A DNA stretch of 64,000 nucleotides, from assembly GCF_000239815.1 (NCBI RefSeq), contig NZ_CAFK01000101.1, positions 1 to 64,000 on the forward strand, read 5' to 3'. The translations under genes were made by a program, and so were the position numbers. How positions within the stretch are numbered: position 1 is the stretch's first letter; the number at the start of each line of letters is the position of its first letter. Of the stretch, positions 54,442 to 62,191 are shown piece after piece. The notes under the pieces are model-generated. The model made no database searches. It saw only the letters and a program-made list of their open reading frames with translations, and was not told the origin of the DNA. Source of the stretch: Bradyrhizobium sp. STM 3843 (GTDB lineage Bacteria; Pseudomonadota; Alphaproteobacteria; Rhizobiales; Xanthobacteraceae).

Positions 54442-55488
54442 CTAGGCGGCCTGTTTCGAACTGCGCAGCAGGCCGAGCCGGACCAGGCTCTCGGCGGTCG
54501 CGACGATGGCGTCCTCCGGGGAACGCGGAGTCCAGCCGAGCAAACGCATGGCTTTCTCGCTGGTGGCGTTCATGTTCACGCCGAGCGTCGGCAGGATCCC
54601 TTTCATCATCGGATCGCTGCGCGCAGCGAGGCGCACCACCCAGTTGGGCAACACCCGTGTCGACACCCTGCCGGCAGCAGCTCCCATGCGACGTCGCAGC
54701 ACCTTTGCGACATCGACCAGCCACATGCTCTCGCCGGAGATCGCAAGAAAGCGCTCACCTCTCGCGGCAGGATGCGTCATCGCGCGCAGGTGCAGGTCCG
54801 CCACGTCCCGCACGTCGACAAAGCCGGAATTGATCTTCGAGCATCCTGGCTGGCCATCCATCAGAGTCTTGATCAACCTGATGGAGTGGGAGTAGTCCGC
54901 ACCCAGCGCAGGGCCGAGCACCGCGACCGGATTGATGGCGGACAGTTCGAGCTCACGTCCTTCGCGCGCGATGAAGTCCCAGGCGGCACGTTCGGAGAGG
55001 GTCTTGGATTTCTGGTAAGGCGCGACATTGCTCGTCAGATCGCTCCAGTCACTCTCGTCGAACGGCCGCCGATGACTTGGCTGATGTCCGATCCCGACCG
55101 CGCCGAAGGCGGAGGTCAGCACCACGCGCCCGACGCCGGCATCGCGCGCGGCGCGCAGCACCCGCAGATTGCCGTCGACCGCGGGCTTGATCCAATCGTC
55201 CTCGCGGACCTGATCGCCCGATGGGGTCGGCGAGGCGCCGTGCAGCACATAGGCACATCCGGCGACGGCTTCCGCCCAACCTCGGTCGGCGGTGAGATCG
55301 GCGGCGACAAACGACAGACGATCGCCCGGCTCGGCGCCGCTAGTGCGCAGATTCCCGCGCACCTCCGTTTCACGCGCCGGTGAACGGACCGTGGTCCGCA
55401 CCCGGTAACCCGCACCCAGCAGCGCCAGAATGCAGTGCTGCGCAATGAATCCGGTGCCGCCGGTGACCAGGATCAGATTGTCGTTCAT
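54442..55488 (-). CDS. NAD-dependent epimerase/dihydroflavonol-reductase-like SDR
   Basis: A 348-residue extended short-chain dehydrogenase. ILVTGGTGFIAQHCILALLG (residues 6-25) is the cofactor loop, VLHGASPTPSGDQVRED matches the family's ligand region, and PYQKSKTLSERAAWDF has the Tyr-x-x-x-Lys catalytic pair. The best resemblance is to dihydroflavonol-4-reductase/aldehyde reductase-type enzymes that reduce carbonyls with NADPH. It is divergent from the AraC-family gene at 55545, only 56 bp apart, and followed by a cupin gene; these three likely form one regulated unit. Confidence 0.92.
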   Translation of the reverse strand: MNDNLILVTGGTGFIAQHCILALLGAGYRVRTTVRSPARETEVRGNLRTSGAEPGDRLSFVAADLTADRGWAEAVAGCAYVLHGASPTPSGDQVREDDWIKPAVDGNLRVLRAARDAGVGRVVLTSAFGAVGIGHQPSHRRPFDESDWSDLTSNVAPYQKSKTLSERAAWDFIAREGRELELSAINPVAVLGPALGADYSHSIRLIKTLMDGQPGCSKINSGFVDVRDVADLHLRAMTHPAARGERFLAISGESMWLVDVAKVLRRRMGAAAGRVSTRVLPNWVVRLAARSDPMMKGILPTLGVNMNATSEKAMRLLGWTPRSPEDAIVATAESLVRLGLLRSSKQAA

Positions 55489-55544
55489 GTCGATCTCCCA
55501 AGGACGAAGCGTTGCGTAGCTAGGGCCGCGTGGCCGGATTGTGA

Positions 55545-56525
55545 ATGCTTGAAAGTCCGCATGACTTGCGCGAGAGTGCGAGAGTGAGCGCTGACCCCTT
55601 CTCAGACATCCTCAAATTCACGAATGCCGCATCGCTGCTGACCGGAGGTTTCTCGGCCGGAGGCGCATGGGCCATCCGCTTTCCGGCGCCGGACAAGATC
55701 AAGTTCTTCGCGGTCGTGAAGGGCAGTTGCTGGGTCAGCATCGGAGGCGAGGCCGAGCCGATTCATTTCGAGACCGGCGATGTCGGCCTGCTGACGGCGA
55801 AGCGGTCATTCGTCCTGGCGAGCGATCCGTCTGTCACTCCGGTTGACGCGATGGAGCTGTTTTCCGGCGCCGACAGGACCACGGCACAAGTGGGCGATGG
55901 TGACGACTTCGCCCAGATCGGCGGCCATGTTCTGCTCGATCCGGCGAGCGGGCAACTGCTGGCTGGTGTCCTGCCGCCGTGGATTCACGTCGCCGCAGCA
56001 TCACCGCAGGCGACCGCCTTCCGATGGCTTCTCGACCAGCTTGTTGAAGAGCGGGCGGCCGTGCTGCCCGGCGCGCAACTCGCATCGGCGCAGCTGGCTC
56101 AGCTCCTCTTCATCCAGATTTTGCGGGCCCACCTGAAGACCTCCGGCGCCATGCCGGCCGGATGGCTGCGGGCGCTGGCAGATCCTCGCATCGCTCCCGC
56201 CCTTCGACTGATGCATGGTGATCCCGCTCGCTCCTGGCATCTCGACGAGCTCGCCAAAGCATGCGCGATGTCGCGAACGACCTTCGCGTTCCATTTCAGG
56301 AGCGTCGCCGGTGCAGCACCGCTGACCTATCTCACTGAATGGCGCATGCGCCTTGCCGAACGTGCCTTGCGAGACGAGACCACGCCTGTGGCGGTTCTCG
56401 CCCGGTCGCTCGGCTACACGTCCGAGAGCGCCTTCAGCAATGCCTTCAAGCGCGTGACCGGCCGTTCGCCCAAGGCCTGCCGGATTGCCGCGCGCGCCTC
56501 CACTCCGCATGTCGCGGCGAGCTAG
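55545..56525 (+). CDS. AraC-family transcriptional regulator
   Basis: A 326-residue regulator. The N-terminal cupin-like sensory domain (FFAVVKGSCWVSIGGEAEPI, GDVGLLTAKRSFVLASD) is of the AraC_binding_2/cupin_6 type. The C-terminal double helix-turn-helix covers about residues 225-313 (HLDELAKACAMSRTTFAFHF and VAVLARSLGYTSESAFSNAF, then KRVTGRSPKACR). The ATG at 55545 or a GTG at 55584 (SADPFSDILKF) may be the start. Cupin-type AraC proteins commonly control a divergent reductase, here the gene at 54442-55488. Confidence 0.92.
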   Translation: MLESPHDLRESARVSADPFSDILKFTNAASLLTGGFSAGGAWAIRFPAPDKIKFFAVVKGSCWVSIGGEAEPIHFETGDVGLLTAKRSFVLASDPSVTPVDAMELFSGADRTTAQVGDGDDFAQIGGHVLLDPASGQLLAGVLPPWIHVAAASPQATAFRWLLDQLVEERAAVLPGAQLASAQLAQLLFIQILRAHLKTSGAMPAGWLRALADPRIAPALRLMHGDPARSWHLDELAKACAMSRTTFAFHFRSVAGAAPLTYLTEWRMRLAERALRDETTPVAVLARSLGYTSESAFSNAFKRVTGRSPKACRIAARASTPHVAAS

Positions 56526-56918
56526 AGCGACGGCGCTCGTGGGCAGGAAACGCACAAGCACCTAGTCGTAGCGACATTGGCGGCGTCCCCGGCGGGTCCT
56601 CGCCGCCGGAAGGGGCGTTGAGGTCAGCGCAACGCGCAAGCGTTATCGCGACGACGTTACTCCGTAGCTTTGCGCGGGCGTTGAACGTGAAGCTTCGGGG
56701 TGCCGTCCGCCAGCGCAGATGACGTTCCGCACTGGCACTTTTAGCTGTCATCGGCGCGTAGCGCGAGCGAGCGCTCGCCGAAACCCAAGGGGGGTCTGCG
56801 CATCCCGGGAGGCCGCTTTTGAGAGGGCCCGATCGACCGGCGCGGTCGGACCAAGCGGCTCTGACTCTTTTCCCATGCTCCAATCGTCTTACCTTCATCT
56901 GGACAATGGAGCATGGTC
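56526..56918. other. Intergenic stretch upstream of the SDR-sigma operon
   Basis: About 390 bases between the AraC stop and the SDR start. The frames across it on both strands show no homology or favourable codon pattern. GGCGGC..GCCGCC-type inverted repeats near 56580-56612 (GGCGGCGTCCCCGGCGGG) could form a terminator-like stem. The promoter of the SDR-sigma pair must be in the last part, near TTTTCCCATGCTCC. No ECF -35/-10 motif stands out. Confidence 0.35.
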
Positions 56919-57677
56919 ATGAGCCTGAAAGACAAGACTGTCGTCGTCACCGGCGGAAGCCGCGGTCTCGGCCTGGGACTCGTAGAGGCCCTCGTGGATC
57001 ACGCTGCAAGGGTGACCGTGGTTGCACGCGGAACCGAGGCGCTGAAAACCGTGGCCACCCGTCTCGGCGTGGCCACGATCGCAGCCGATGTCACGGACGA
57101 AGCCGCCGCGTATCGCATCGTTCGCGACATCAGCCCCGACATCCTGGTTCTGAACGCCGGCACGACGCCGCACATGGGCCGGCTGGATCAGCTGAGCTGG
57201 ACGGATTTTTCGGTGGCTTGGGAGACGGACGTCAAGGCGGGCCTGTACTGGATCCAGGCGGCGCTCAATCTCCCGCTCAAGCCGGGAAGCCGCGTGCTGG
57301 TCGGATCGAGCGGCGCGGCGGTGACCGGCTCGCAGATGTCGGGTGGCTACGGCGGCGCCAAGCGCATGCTCTGGTTCATGGCGAAATATGCGAACGGCGT
57401 GTCGCAGGAGAAGAACCTCGACATCCGCTTCCAGGCCATCGTGCCGCGCATGATGATCCTTGGCACGGGAATTGGGGACACGGCCGCGGGCGCTTACGCG
57501 GGGGCCATGGGCATCACGCCGGAAGCGTTCGTGACCCGCTTCGGCGCGCCGATGCCGCCCCGGGCGTTCGGCGACCGTGTGGTCTCGGTGCTGGAGGATC
57601 CTCAATTTGCCGATGGTGTCGTGTTCGGTCTCAACGGCGATGCCGGTGTGACGATCATGGAAGGAGCGACAGCTTGA
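56919..57677 (+). CDS. SDR-family oxidoreductase
   Basis: A 252-residue short-chain dehydrogenase. VVVTGGSRGLGLGLVEALVD (about residues 7-26), ILVLNAGTTPHMGRLD and VLVGSSGAAVTGSQMSGGYG carry the cofactor and serine motifs; the catalytic Tyr-x-x-x-Lys is YGGAKRMLWF. The C-terminal part includes VPRMMILGTGIGDT. The ATG at 56919 is chosen because GGAG lies at normal distance; a second ATG six bases earlier is too close. Its stop overlaps the TTG start of the sigma factor (TTGA), so the enzyme and the sigma factor are one operon. Confidence 0.92.
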   Translation: MSLKDKTVVVTGGSRGLGLGLVEALVDHAARVTVVARGTEALKTVATRLGVATIAADVTDEAAAYRIVRDISPDILVLNAGTTPHMGRLDQLSWTDFSVAWETDVKAGLYWIQAALNLPLKPGSRVLVGSSGAAVTGSQMSGGYGGAKRMLWFMAKYANGVSQEKNLDIRFQAIVPRMMILGTGIGDTAAGAYAGAMGITPEAFVTRFGAPMPPRAFGDRVVSVLEDPQFADGVVFGLNGDAGVTIMEGATA

Positions 57678-58603
57678 GTGACGGCCGAGATGCTGCGGAC
57701 GGCGCGCGCAGGACTGAACTCATGGCCGTGGCGGAGCAGCTGCGGCCCGAGCTCCATCGCTATTGCGCGCGCCTGATGGGCTCGGTCATCGATGGCGAGG
57801 ATATCGTGCAGGACGCGCTGACGAGGGCGCTCATAGCCGTGGACGAGATGCAGGATATCACGATGCTGCGCGCCTGGCTGTTCCGGGTCGCGCATAACCG
57901 GGCGCTGGACATGCTGCGCAGCCGTGCGACCCGGGCAGCCGAACCAATGGATGCGGCTGAGAACGTCGCCGACGACAGCGCGCCCGATGCAGTGGAGATG
58001 ATGATGCGCGACGAGGCGATCAGGACGGCGGTGTCGCGCTTCACGGAGCTTCCGATCCTTCAACGCAGCATCATCATCCTGAAGGACGTTCTGGATGAGC
58101 CGCTCGCCGACATTGCGGCTCTGCTCGATCTCACGGTGGATTCGGTCAAGGCGCATCTCGCTCGCGGGCGCGCACGTCTCGCGGAGATCAATGCGACAGC
58201 GGAAGTGCAGCCGGCGACGAGACCAACGTCCGAGGTGGTGGCACGCTACGTGAGCCTGTTCAACCAGCGTGATTGGGATGGCCTGCGTGCGCTGCTGGCG
58301 GACGATGTCAGGCTGCACCAGTCCAAGCATCCAATACGCGTCGGCTCGGCCGATGTCGGGTTGTTCTTCAGCATCTACGCCAGGATGGACGGCGTCTGGC
58401 TGACGCCCGCATGGCTCGAGGACAGAGAAGTCATTGCCGTCTTTGAAAACCGAGGCGATGCGAAGCCCAACTACATCATGTGGCTCACTTGGCGCGACGG
58501 CAGGATCAGCTTCATCCGCGACTACCGCTACGTCCGTTACGTCGTCGCCGATGCAGAGCTGGTGCTGGCGGACGCGGTACGCGGACGCTGCGACGGCATC
58601 TGA
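57674..58603 (+). CDS. ECF sigma factor with C-terminal NTF2/SnoaL-like domain
   Basis: A 309-residue sigma-70-family protein. Region 2 covers about residues 20-85 (LHRYCARLMGSVIDGEDIVQ, AWLFRVAHNRALDMLRSR), region 4 about residues 120-172 (LPILQRSIIILKDVLDEPLA, LLDLTVDSVKAHLARGRARL). After a short linker, residues 190-309 form an NTF2-like cone (YVSLFNQRDWDGLRALLADD, then FIRDYRYVRYVVADAELVLA). Sigma factors of this build carry their own sensory tail and usually control an adjacent oxidoreductase, with no separate anti-sigma factor. The TTG at 57674 overlaps the upstream stop; ATG at 57722 is an alternative start. Confidence 0.9.
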   Translation: MSDGRDAADGARRTELMAVAEQLRPELHRYCARLMGSVIDGEDIVQDALTRALIAVDEMQDITMLRAWLFRVAHNRALDMLRSRATRAAEPMDAAENVADDSAPDAVEMMMRDEAIRTAVSRFTELPILQRSIIILKDVLDEPLADIAALLDLTVDSVKAHLARGRARLAEINATAEVQPATRPTSEVVARYVSLFNQRDWDGLRALLADDVRLHQSKHPIRVGSADVGLFFSIYARMDGVWLTPAWLEDREVIAVFENRGDAKPNYIMWLTWRDGRISFIRDYRYVRYVVADAELVLADAVRGRCDGI

Positions 58604-58679
58604 TGCCGCGCCCGCGGTGCTCGACAGCACGACGGGCAATCCCTGCATGGCGCGCATGCGCCAATTGCCCGTCGAGCCA

Positions 58680-59150
58680 GTTTGTCGCACGCTGTTCGGC
58701 TTGCACCGTCGGGCAAATCAAGTTCACATTCTCCCGCGTCTCGGCTCGCAAGAGGGGCGCTTCGCGATCGTCACGAACGTCGAGCCGGTGATGCGATGGG
58801 CGCATTGCTCTGCAGCCTGGTGTCACAGCCGGGCAGACGAACAGATCGATGCGACGGCGAAATCGTGTGGTCCTGGTCTCCCGGTGCTGAGACCAAGCTG
58901 AGCGGCAGATGATCCGCAAGGCGACGGGGGCAACCAAGCCGGTCCCCGGGGAGAGCGCGTATAACCCGTTCAAACCATTGCGCAGGGAAGGCCGGTTGTT
59001 GGGCTGACCTGTGGTTCTGCCGCGTGCTTTCTTGTTGCACGCGGACCGCGGGTATCAGCCGATACCCGGTCTTCCCTGCGCCTCTTCTTCAAAGGAGGGG
59101 TCAACTCATCGCAAAACTCGGGCGCAAGCCGTCGCGAGCTCGCTGAGCCA
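58680..59150. repeat. Structured interspersed element, copy B
   Basis: Second copy of the element at 2640-3095, beginning about 75 bases after the sigma-factor stop. Outer stem 58980-58995 with 59066-59081 (16 bp, one G-U), hairpin 59020-59027 with 59037-59044 (CCGCGTGC/GCACGCGG), and hairpin 59050-59056 with 59061-59067 (GGGTATC/GATACCC). Each differs from copy A by paired changes that keep the stem. Unpaired blocks GTGGTCCTGG, CCCCGGGGAGAGCGCG, ACCTGTGGTT and AACTCGGGCG are shared. Confidence 0.7.
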
Positions 59151-59243
59151 TGTTTGCTGTTTGACGCGTTGGGAGAGGGGCTCGCAATCGTCGTGACGGA
59201 CTCCCACGATGGTCTTGCGCCATCTCACCACGTTCGCGCTGTA

Positions 59244-60449
59244 TTATCCCATCGTTGCCAGCCGCAGCGCCAGCGCACAGGCCCGCTCATATTCATCGCG
59301 ATTGATCCATTCGTCGATCGTGTGCGGTTCGTTCTGCCCGGTGCCGAAGGTCACGGTCGGGACGCCGTGGCGGACCATCCAGTTCGCATCCAGCCCGCCA
59401 TTGCCGGCGCGGATGGTCGGGGTGCCGCCGACATCGGACACCGCCGCCATGGCGCGCTTGACGACGGGCAGGCTCTCCTTCATGCGGAACGGATAGTAGT
59501 CGGTCTCGGCCTTGAACTTGACGCGGCCCGATTTGCCATCGCTGTTCGTGACCCGCTTGGCGGCGTTCTCGAACGCCGTCTTGTAGGCCTTGGTGATCTC
59601 CTTGAAGAATTTCGCATCGTGGCTGCGGCATTCGCCGCGCACATGCACGTAGTCGGTGACGACATTGGTGGCGTCGCCGGCGGGGCGACCCTCGCCGCCG
59701 GTGACCGGGCCGACATTGCTGGTGCCCATCCTGGCGCTTTGACCCTTGCCTTTCACCACCTTGCCGAACCAGCCGCCGGCCTTCACCTCGGCGAGCGCGA
59801 GCGCCATGATCATGGTCGCGCTGATGCCGCGCTCCGGCGCGACGCCGGCATGGGAGGCGCGGCCGAAGATCTCGACCGACCAGCGATCCGCGCCGACGGC
59901 GCCGATGGTGACGCCGGAGGCGGAGCTGCCGTCGAAGTTGAAGGCCATGACCGGCGAGCCGAGGTCGTCGGTCTTGACGTGGCGTGCGCCCCACAGCCCG
60001 GTCTCCTCGCGCACGCAGAACAACAGCGTGATCGGCGGATGATCGAGCCTCCCGCGGATCAGCTCCGCCGCCAGGGTGACGAGAATTCCGCAGCCGCAGC
60101 GGTTGTCGCCGCCGAGCGCGGTCTTGGCTTCATTGACGATCTTGCGGCCGGTGATCTTCGGCTTGGCGCCGGCGCACAGCGGGACCGTATCCATGTGGGT
60201 CATGAACATGATCCGCGGCTGGTTGTGCATGGTGCCGCGGCCGGGCAGGTCGACGATCAGGTTGCCGGTCTCGGTCGGCAGGGGAATGCGGCTGTTGGCG
60301 TCGTCAAGCCGGATCGCTTTGCCCGGCACGCCGGCTTCCTTCAGAGCCGCGGTGAGTTCGCGTCCGATCGCGGCCTCCCGTCCGCTCACGCCTTCGACAG
60401 CGAGAAAGCGCATGAGGCGGTCAGTGGCGGCCTTGGTGTCGACGGACAT
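59244..60449 (-). CDS. M20/M42-family metallopeptidase (PepT-like tripeptidase)
   Basis: A 401-residue cytosolic zinc peptidase. The metal-binding motifs are in order: IMFMTHMDTVPLCAGAKPKI (His-x-Asp, about residues 81-100), ALGGDNRCGCGILVTLAAEL (Asp, about residues 111-130), LLFCVREETGLWGARHVK (the catalytic Glu-Glu, about residues 142-159) and the final NEPHTIDEWI (His, about residues 377-386). A lid domain (VEIFGRASHAGVAPERG) is inserted, as in aminotripeptidases and carboxypeptidase G2 relatives. Substrate is probably small peptides. It follows the TetR gene on the same strand with 66 bp between and may or may not share its transcript. Confidence 0.9.
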   Translation of the reverse strand: MSVDTKAATDRLMRFLAVEGVSGREAAIGRELTAALKEAGVPGKAIRLDDANSRIPLPTETGNLIVDLPGRGTMHNQPRIMFMTHMDTVPLCAGAKPKITGRKIVNEAKTALGGDNRCGCGILVTLAAELIRGRLDHPPITLLFCVREETGLWGARHVKTDDLGSPVMAFNFDGSSASGVTIGAVGADRWSVEIFGRASHAGVAPERGISATMIMALALAEVKAGGWFGKVVKGKGQSARMGTSNVGPVTGGEGRPAGDATNVVTDYVHVRGECRSHDAKFFKEITKAYKTAFENAAKRVTNSDGKSGRVKFKAETDYYPFRMKESLPVVKRAMAAVSDVGGTPTIRAGNGGLDANWMVRHGVPTVTFGTGQNEPHTIDEWINRDEYERACALALRLATMG

Positions 60450-60515
60450 GAACGAATCCCTTTTGCTGATCGAGCTGCGCGAAGCATCGTTCCCGGCGCT
60501 CGATTTCGCAAGGGC

Positions 60516-61064
60516 TCAGGTCTTCACCAGGATCGCGCTCGAAATAATCTCGAACAGATGATCCGCGCGCGGCACCAGCGGGGGCTGGTCGGCGAGCCAC
60601 GCCAGGGCACTGATCAGCGCGAACAGGTCGTTGCCGTCCATGTCGGATCGCGCCGCGCCCTTGGTTTGCGCACGGACAAGAAGCCGCGTGCCGGCCGCGC
60701 GCAGGCTGACGCAGGAGGCATGAAGCGCGGAGCCTTCGTCGGAAATCGCAGCCACCATCAGGGCGATCGCGCCGCTGCAATTGTGCGTCGTCGCGACAGC
60801 CTCGCGCAGCCACGTCACCAGCGCGCTCCCGGAATCATCAGACCGTTCAAGCTCGTTCGCTCGCTGAGCCAGCGCGTCGAAATTGGTGCGCAGCAGGGCC
60901 TCGAGCAGCGCCTCCCGCGTCGGAAAGTGACGATACAGCGTGCCGAGCCCGACGCCGGCTCGCCGCGCCACGTCGCGCAGCGATGCGTCCGCGCCTTGCT
61001 CGGCCACGACCTCGCGCGCGACGGCGAGCAACTGGTCATAGTTCTTTTTCGCGTCGGCTCTCAT
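60516..61064 (-). CDS. TetR-family transcriptional regulator
   Basis: A 182-residue repressor. The N-terminal helix-turn-helix (NYDQLLAVAREVVAEQGADA, then ASLRDVARRAGVGLGTLYRHFPTRE split at residues 27-50) is standard. The C-terminal domain (ALMVAAISDEGSALHASCVS, ALISALAWLADQPPLVPRAD) fits the SbtR/TetR_C_33 type. The ATG at 61064 is preferred over the very long upstream frame, which crosses the divergent gene. It is transcribed away from the reductase gene at 61152. The inverted repeats between them are the probable operators. Confidence 0.93.
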   Translation of the reverse strand: MRADAKKNYDQLLAVAREVVAEQGADASLRDVARRAGVGLGTLYRHFPTREALLEALLRTNFDALAQRANELERSDDSGSALVTWLREAVATTHNCSGAIALMVAAISDEGSALHASCVSLRAAGTRLLVRAQTKGAARSDMDGNDLFALISALAWLADQPPLVPRADHLFEIISSAILVKT

Positions 61065-61072
61065 GGGTGCTC

Positions 61073-61118
61073 TTGACAATCGGATCAGTGCTCCGTTTAT
61101 ATGGAGCAGTGCTCCGTT
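61073..61118 (+). promoter_or_regulatory. Promoter with overlapping TetR operator
   Basis: TTGACA (61073-61078) and TTATAT (61097-61102), 18 bases apart, form a good sigma-70-like promoter for the reductase gene. Over it lies TGCTCC-N8-GGAGCA (61089-61108), a perfect inverted repeat, and the 12-mer CAGTGCTCCGTT occurs twice (61086-61097 and 61107-61118). Repressor binding here would block the promoter. Confidence 0.6.
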
Positions 61119-61151
61119 CGGAGTATCACAGTTTCGAGGAAGGACAAAGCG

Positions 61152-62171
61152 ATGCCGGCACGCATGATGAAGGCCATCCGTCAGCATGAATTCGGCGGCC
61201 CCGACGTGCTGCGCTATGAGGATGCGCCGATCCCCGACGTGAAGGCCGGCGAGGTCCGCGTTCGCGTTCACGCGGTCGGCCTCAATCCACCCGATTGGTA
61301 CTTGCGCGACGGCTACAAGATGCTTCCGCCGGAGTGGCGGCCGCCGGTGCAGTTTCCCGTCATTCTGGGGACCGACATGTCGGGCGTCGTCGAGGCGGTT
61401 GGCGATGACGTGAAGGACTTCTCCGTCGGAGACGCGGTCTACGCCATGGTCCGTTTTCCCAGCGGCCTTGCCGGGGACAGCCGAGCGTATGCCGAGTACG
61501 TCACCGTGCCGGCGTCGGAGGTGGCGCGGAAGCCTGCGGGCATCGATCATGTCCACGCGGCGGCCGTGCCGATGTCGTTGCTCACGGCGTGGCAGTTCAT
61601 GATCGCGCTCGGGCACGATGAGCCGAACCCGCTGCAGCCGAGCAGGCATGAGCCGGTGCCGCTCAAGGATAGGATTGTGCTGGTCAACGGGGCTGCGGGC
61701 GGCGTAGGGCATTTCGCCGTGCAGATCGCCAGATGGAAGGGCGCGCGCGTGATCGCGACGGCATCAGGCAAGAACGAAGCGTTCCTGCGTGACCTCGGTG
61801 CGGACGAATTCATCGACTACACGAGGACCAATCCTGAGGATGTTGTCCGTCACGTCGATCTCGTCATCGACGCCGTTGGCGGCCCGACAACAGGTCGCTT
61901 CCTGCGCACGCTCAAGCGCGGCGGCGCATTGTTTCCGATCTTCCCACTCGGCTTCTCCGGCGCCGAGGAGGCGGCAAAACTGGGCATCACGGTTTCGGCC
62001 ACGCAGGTGCGCTCGAGCGGCGCGCAGCTTGCGGAAATAGCTCGCGTGCTCGATGACGGCACCATCCGCGTCGCCATCGACAGCACATTCCCGCTCGCTG
62101 ATGCCCGCAAGGCGCATGAGCGAGCCGCCAAGGGGCACATCCAGGGCAAGATCGTGCTCACAGTTGAATGA
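61152..62171 (+). CDS. Zinc-free MDR-family NADP-dependent oxidoreductase (quinone-reductase-like)
   Basis: A 339-residue medium-chain reductase. It has the GroES-like opening MKAIRQHEFGGPDVLRYEDA, LGTDMSGVVEAVGDDVKDF, and the cofactor loop VLVNGAAGGVGHFAVQIARW (about residues 175-194). The Cys/His ligands of zinc alcohol dehydrogenases are absent, so it belongs with the quinone oxidoreductase/enoyl-reductase-like group, probably reducing quinones or enones with NADPH. Start at 61152 follows AAGGAC. It is controlled in all likelihood by the divergent TetR protein and ends 20 bp before the convergent MFS gene. Confidence 0.93.
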   Translation: MPARMMKAIRQHEFGGPDVLRYEDAPIPDVKAGEVRVRVHAVGLNPPDWYLRDGYKMLPPEWRPPVQFPVILGTDMSGVVEAVGDDVKDFSVGDAVYAMVRFPSGLAGDSRAYAEYVTVPASEVARKPAGIDHVHAAAVPMSLLTAWQFMIALGHDEPNPLQPSRHEPVPLKDRIVLVNGAAGGVGHFAVQIARWKGARVIATASGKNEAFLRDLGADEFIDYTRTNPEDVVRHVDLVIDAVGGPTTGRFLRTLKRGGALFPIFPLGFSGAEEAAKLGITVSATQVRSSGAQLAEIARVLDDGTIRVAIDSTFPLADARKAHERAAKGHIQGKIVLTVE

Positions 62172-62191
62172 GCACACCACTGGCTTCGTGG

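Noticed and set aside
54884..54899. Apparent third guaA-end repeat (GAGTGGGAGTAG)
   Set aside because: Only about 11 bases match and it lies within coding sequence of the SDR gene; coincidence.
53401..55383. 660-codon plus-strand frame opposite the cupin and SDR genes
   Set aside because: Antisense artefact of GC-rich codons; the minus-strand genes have full family motifs.
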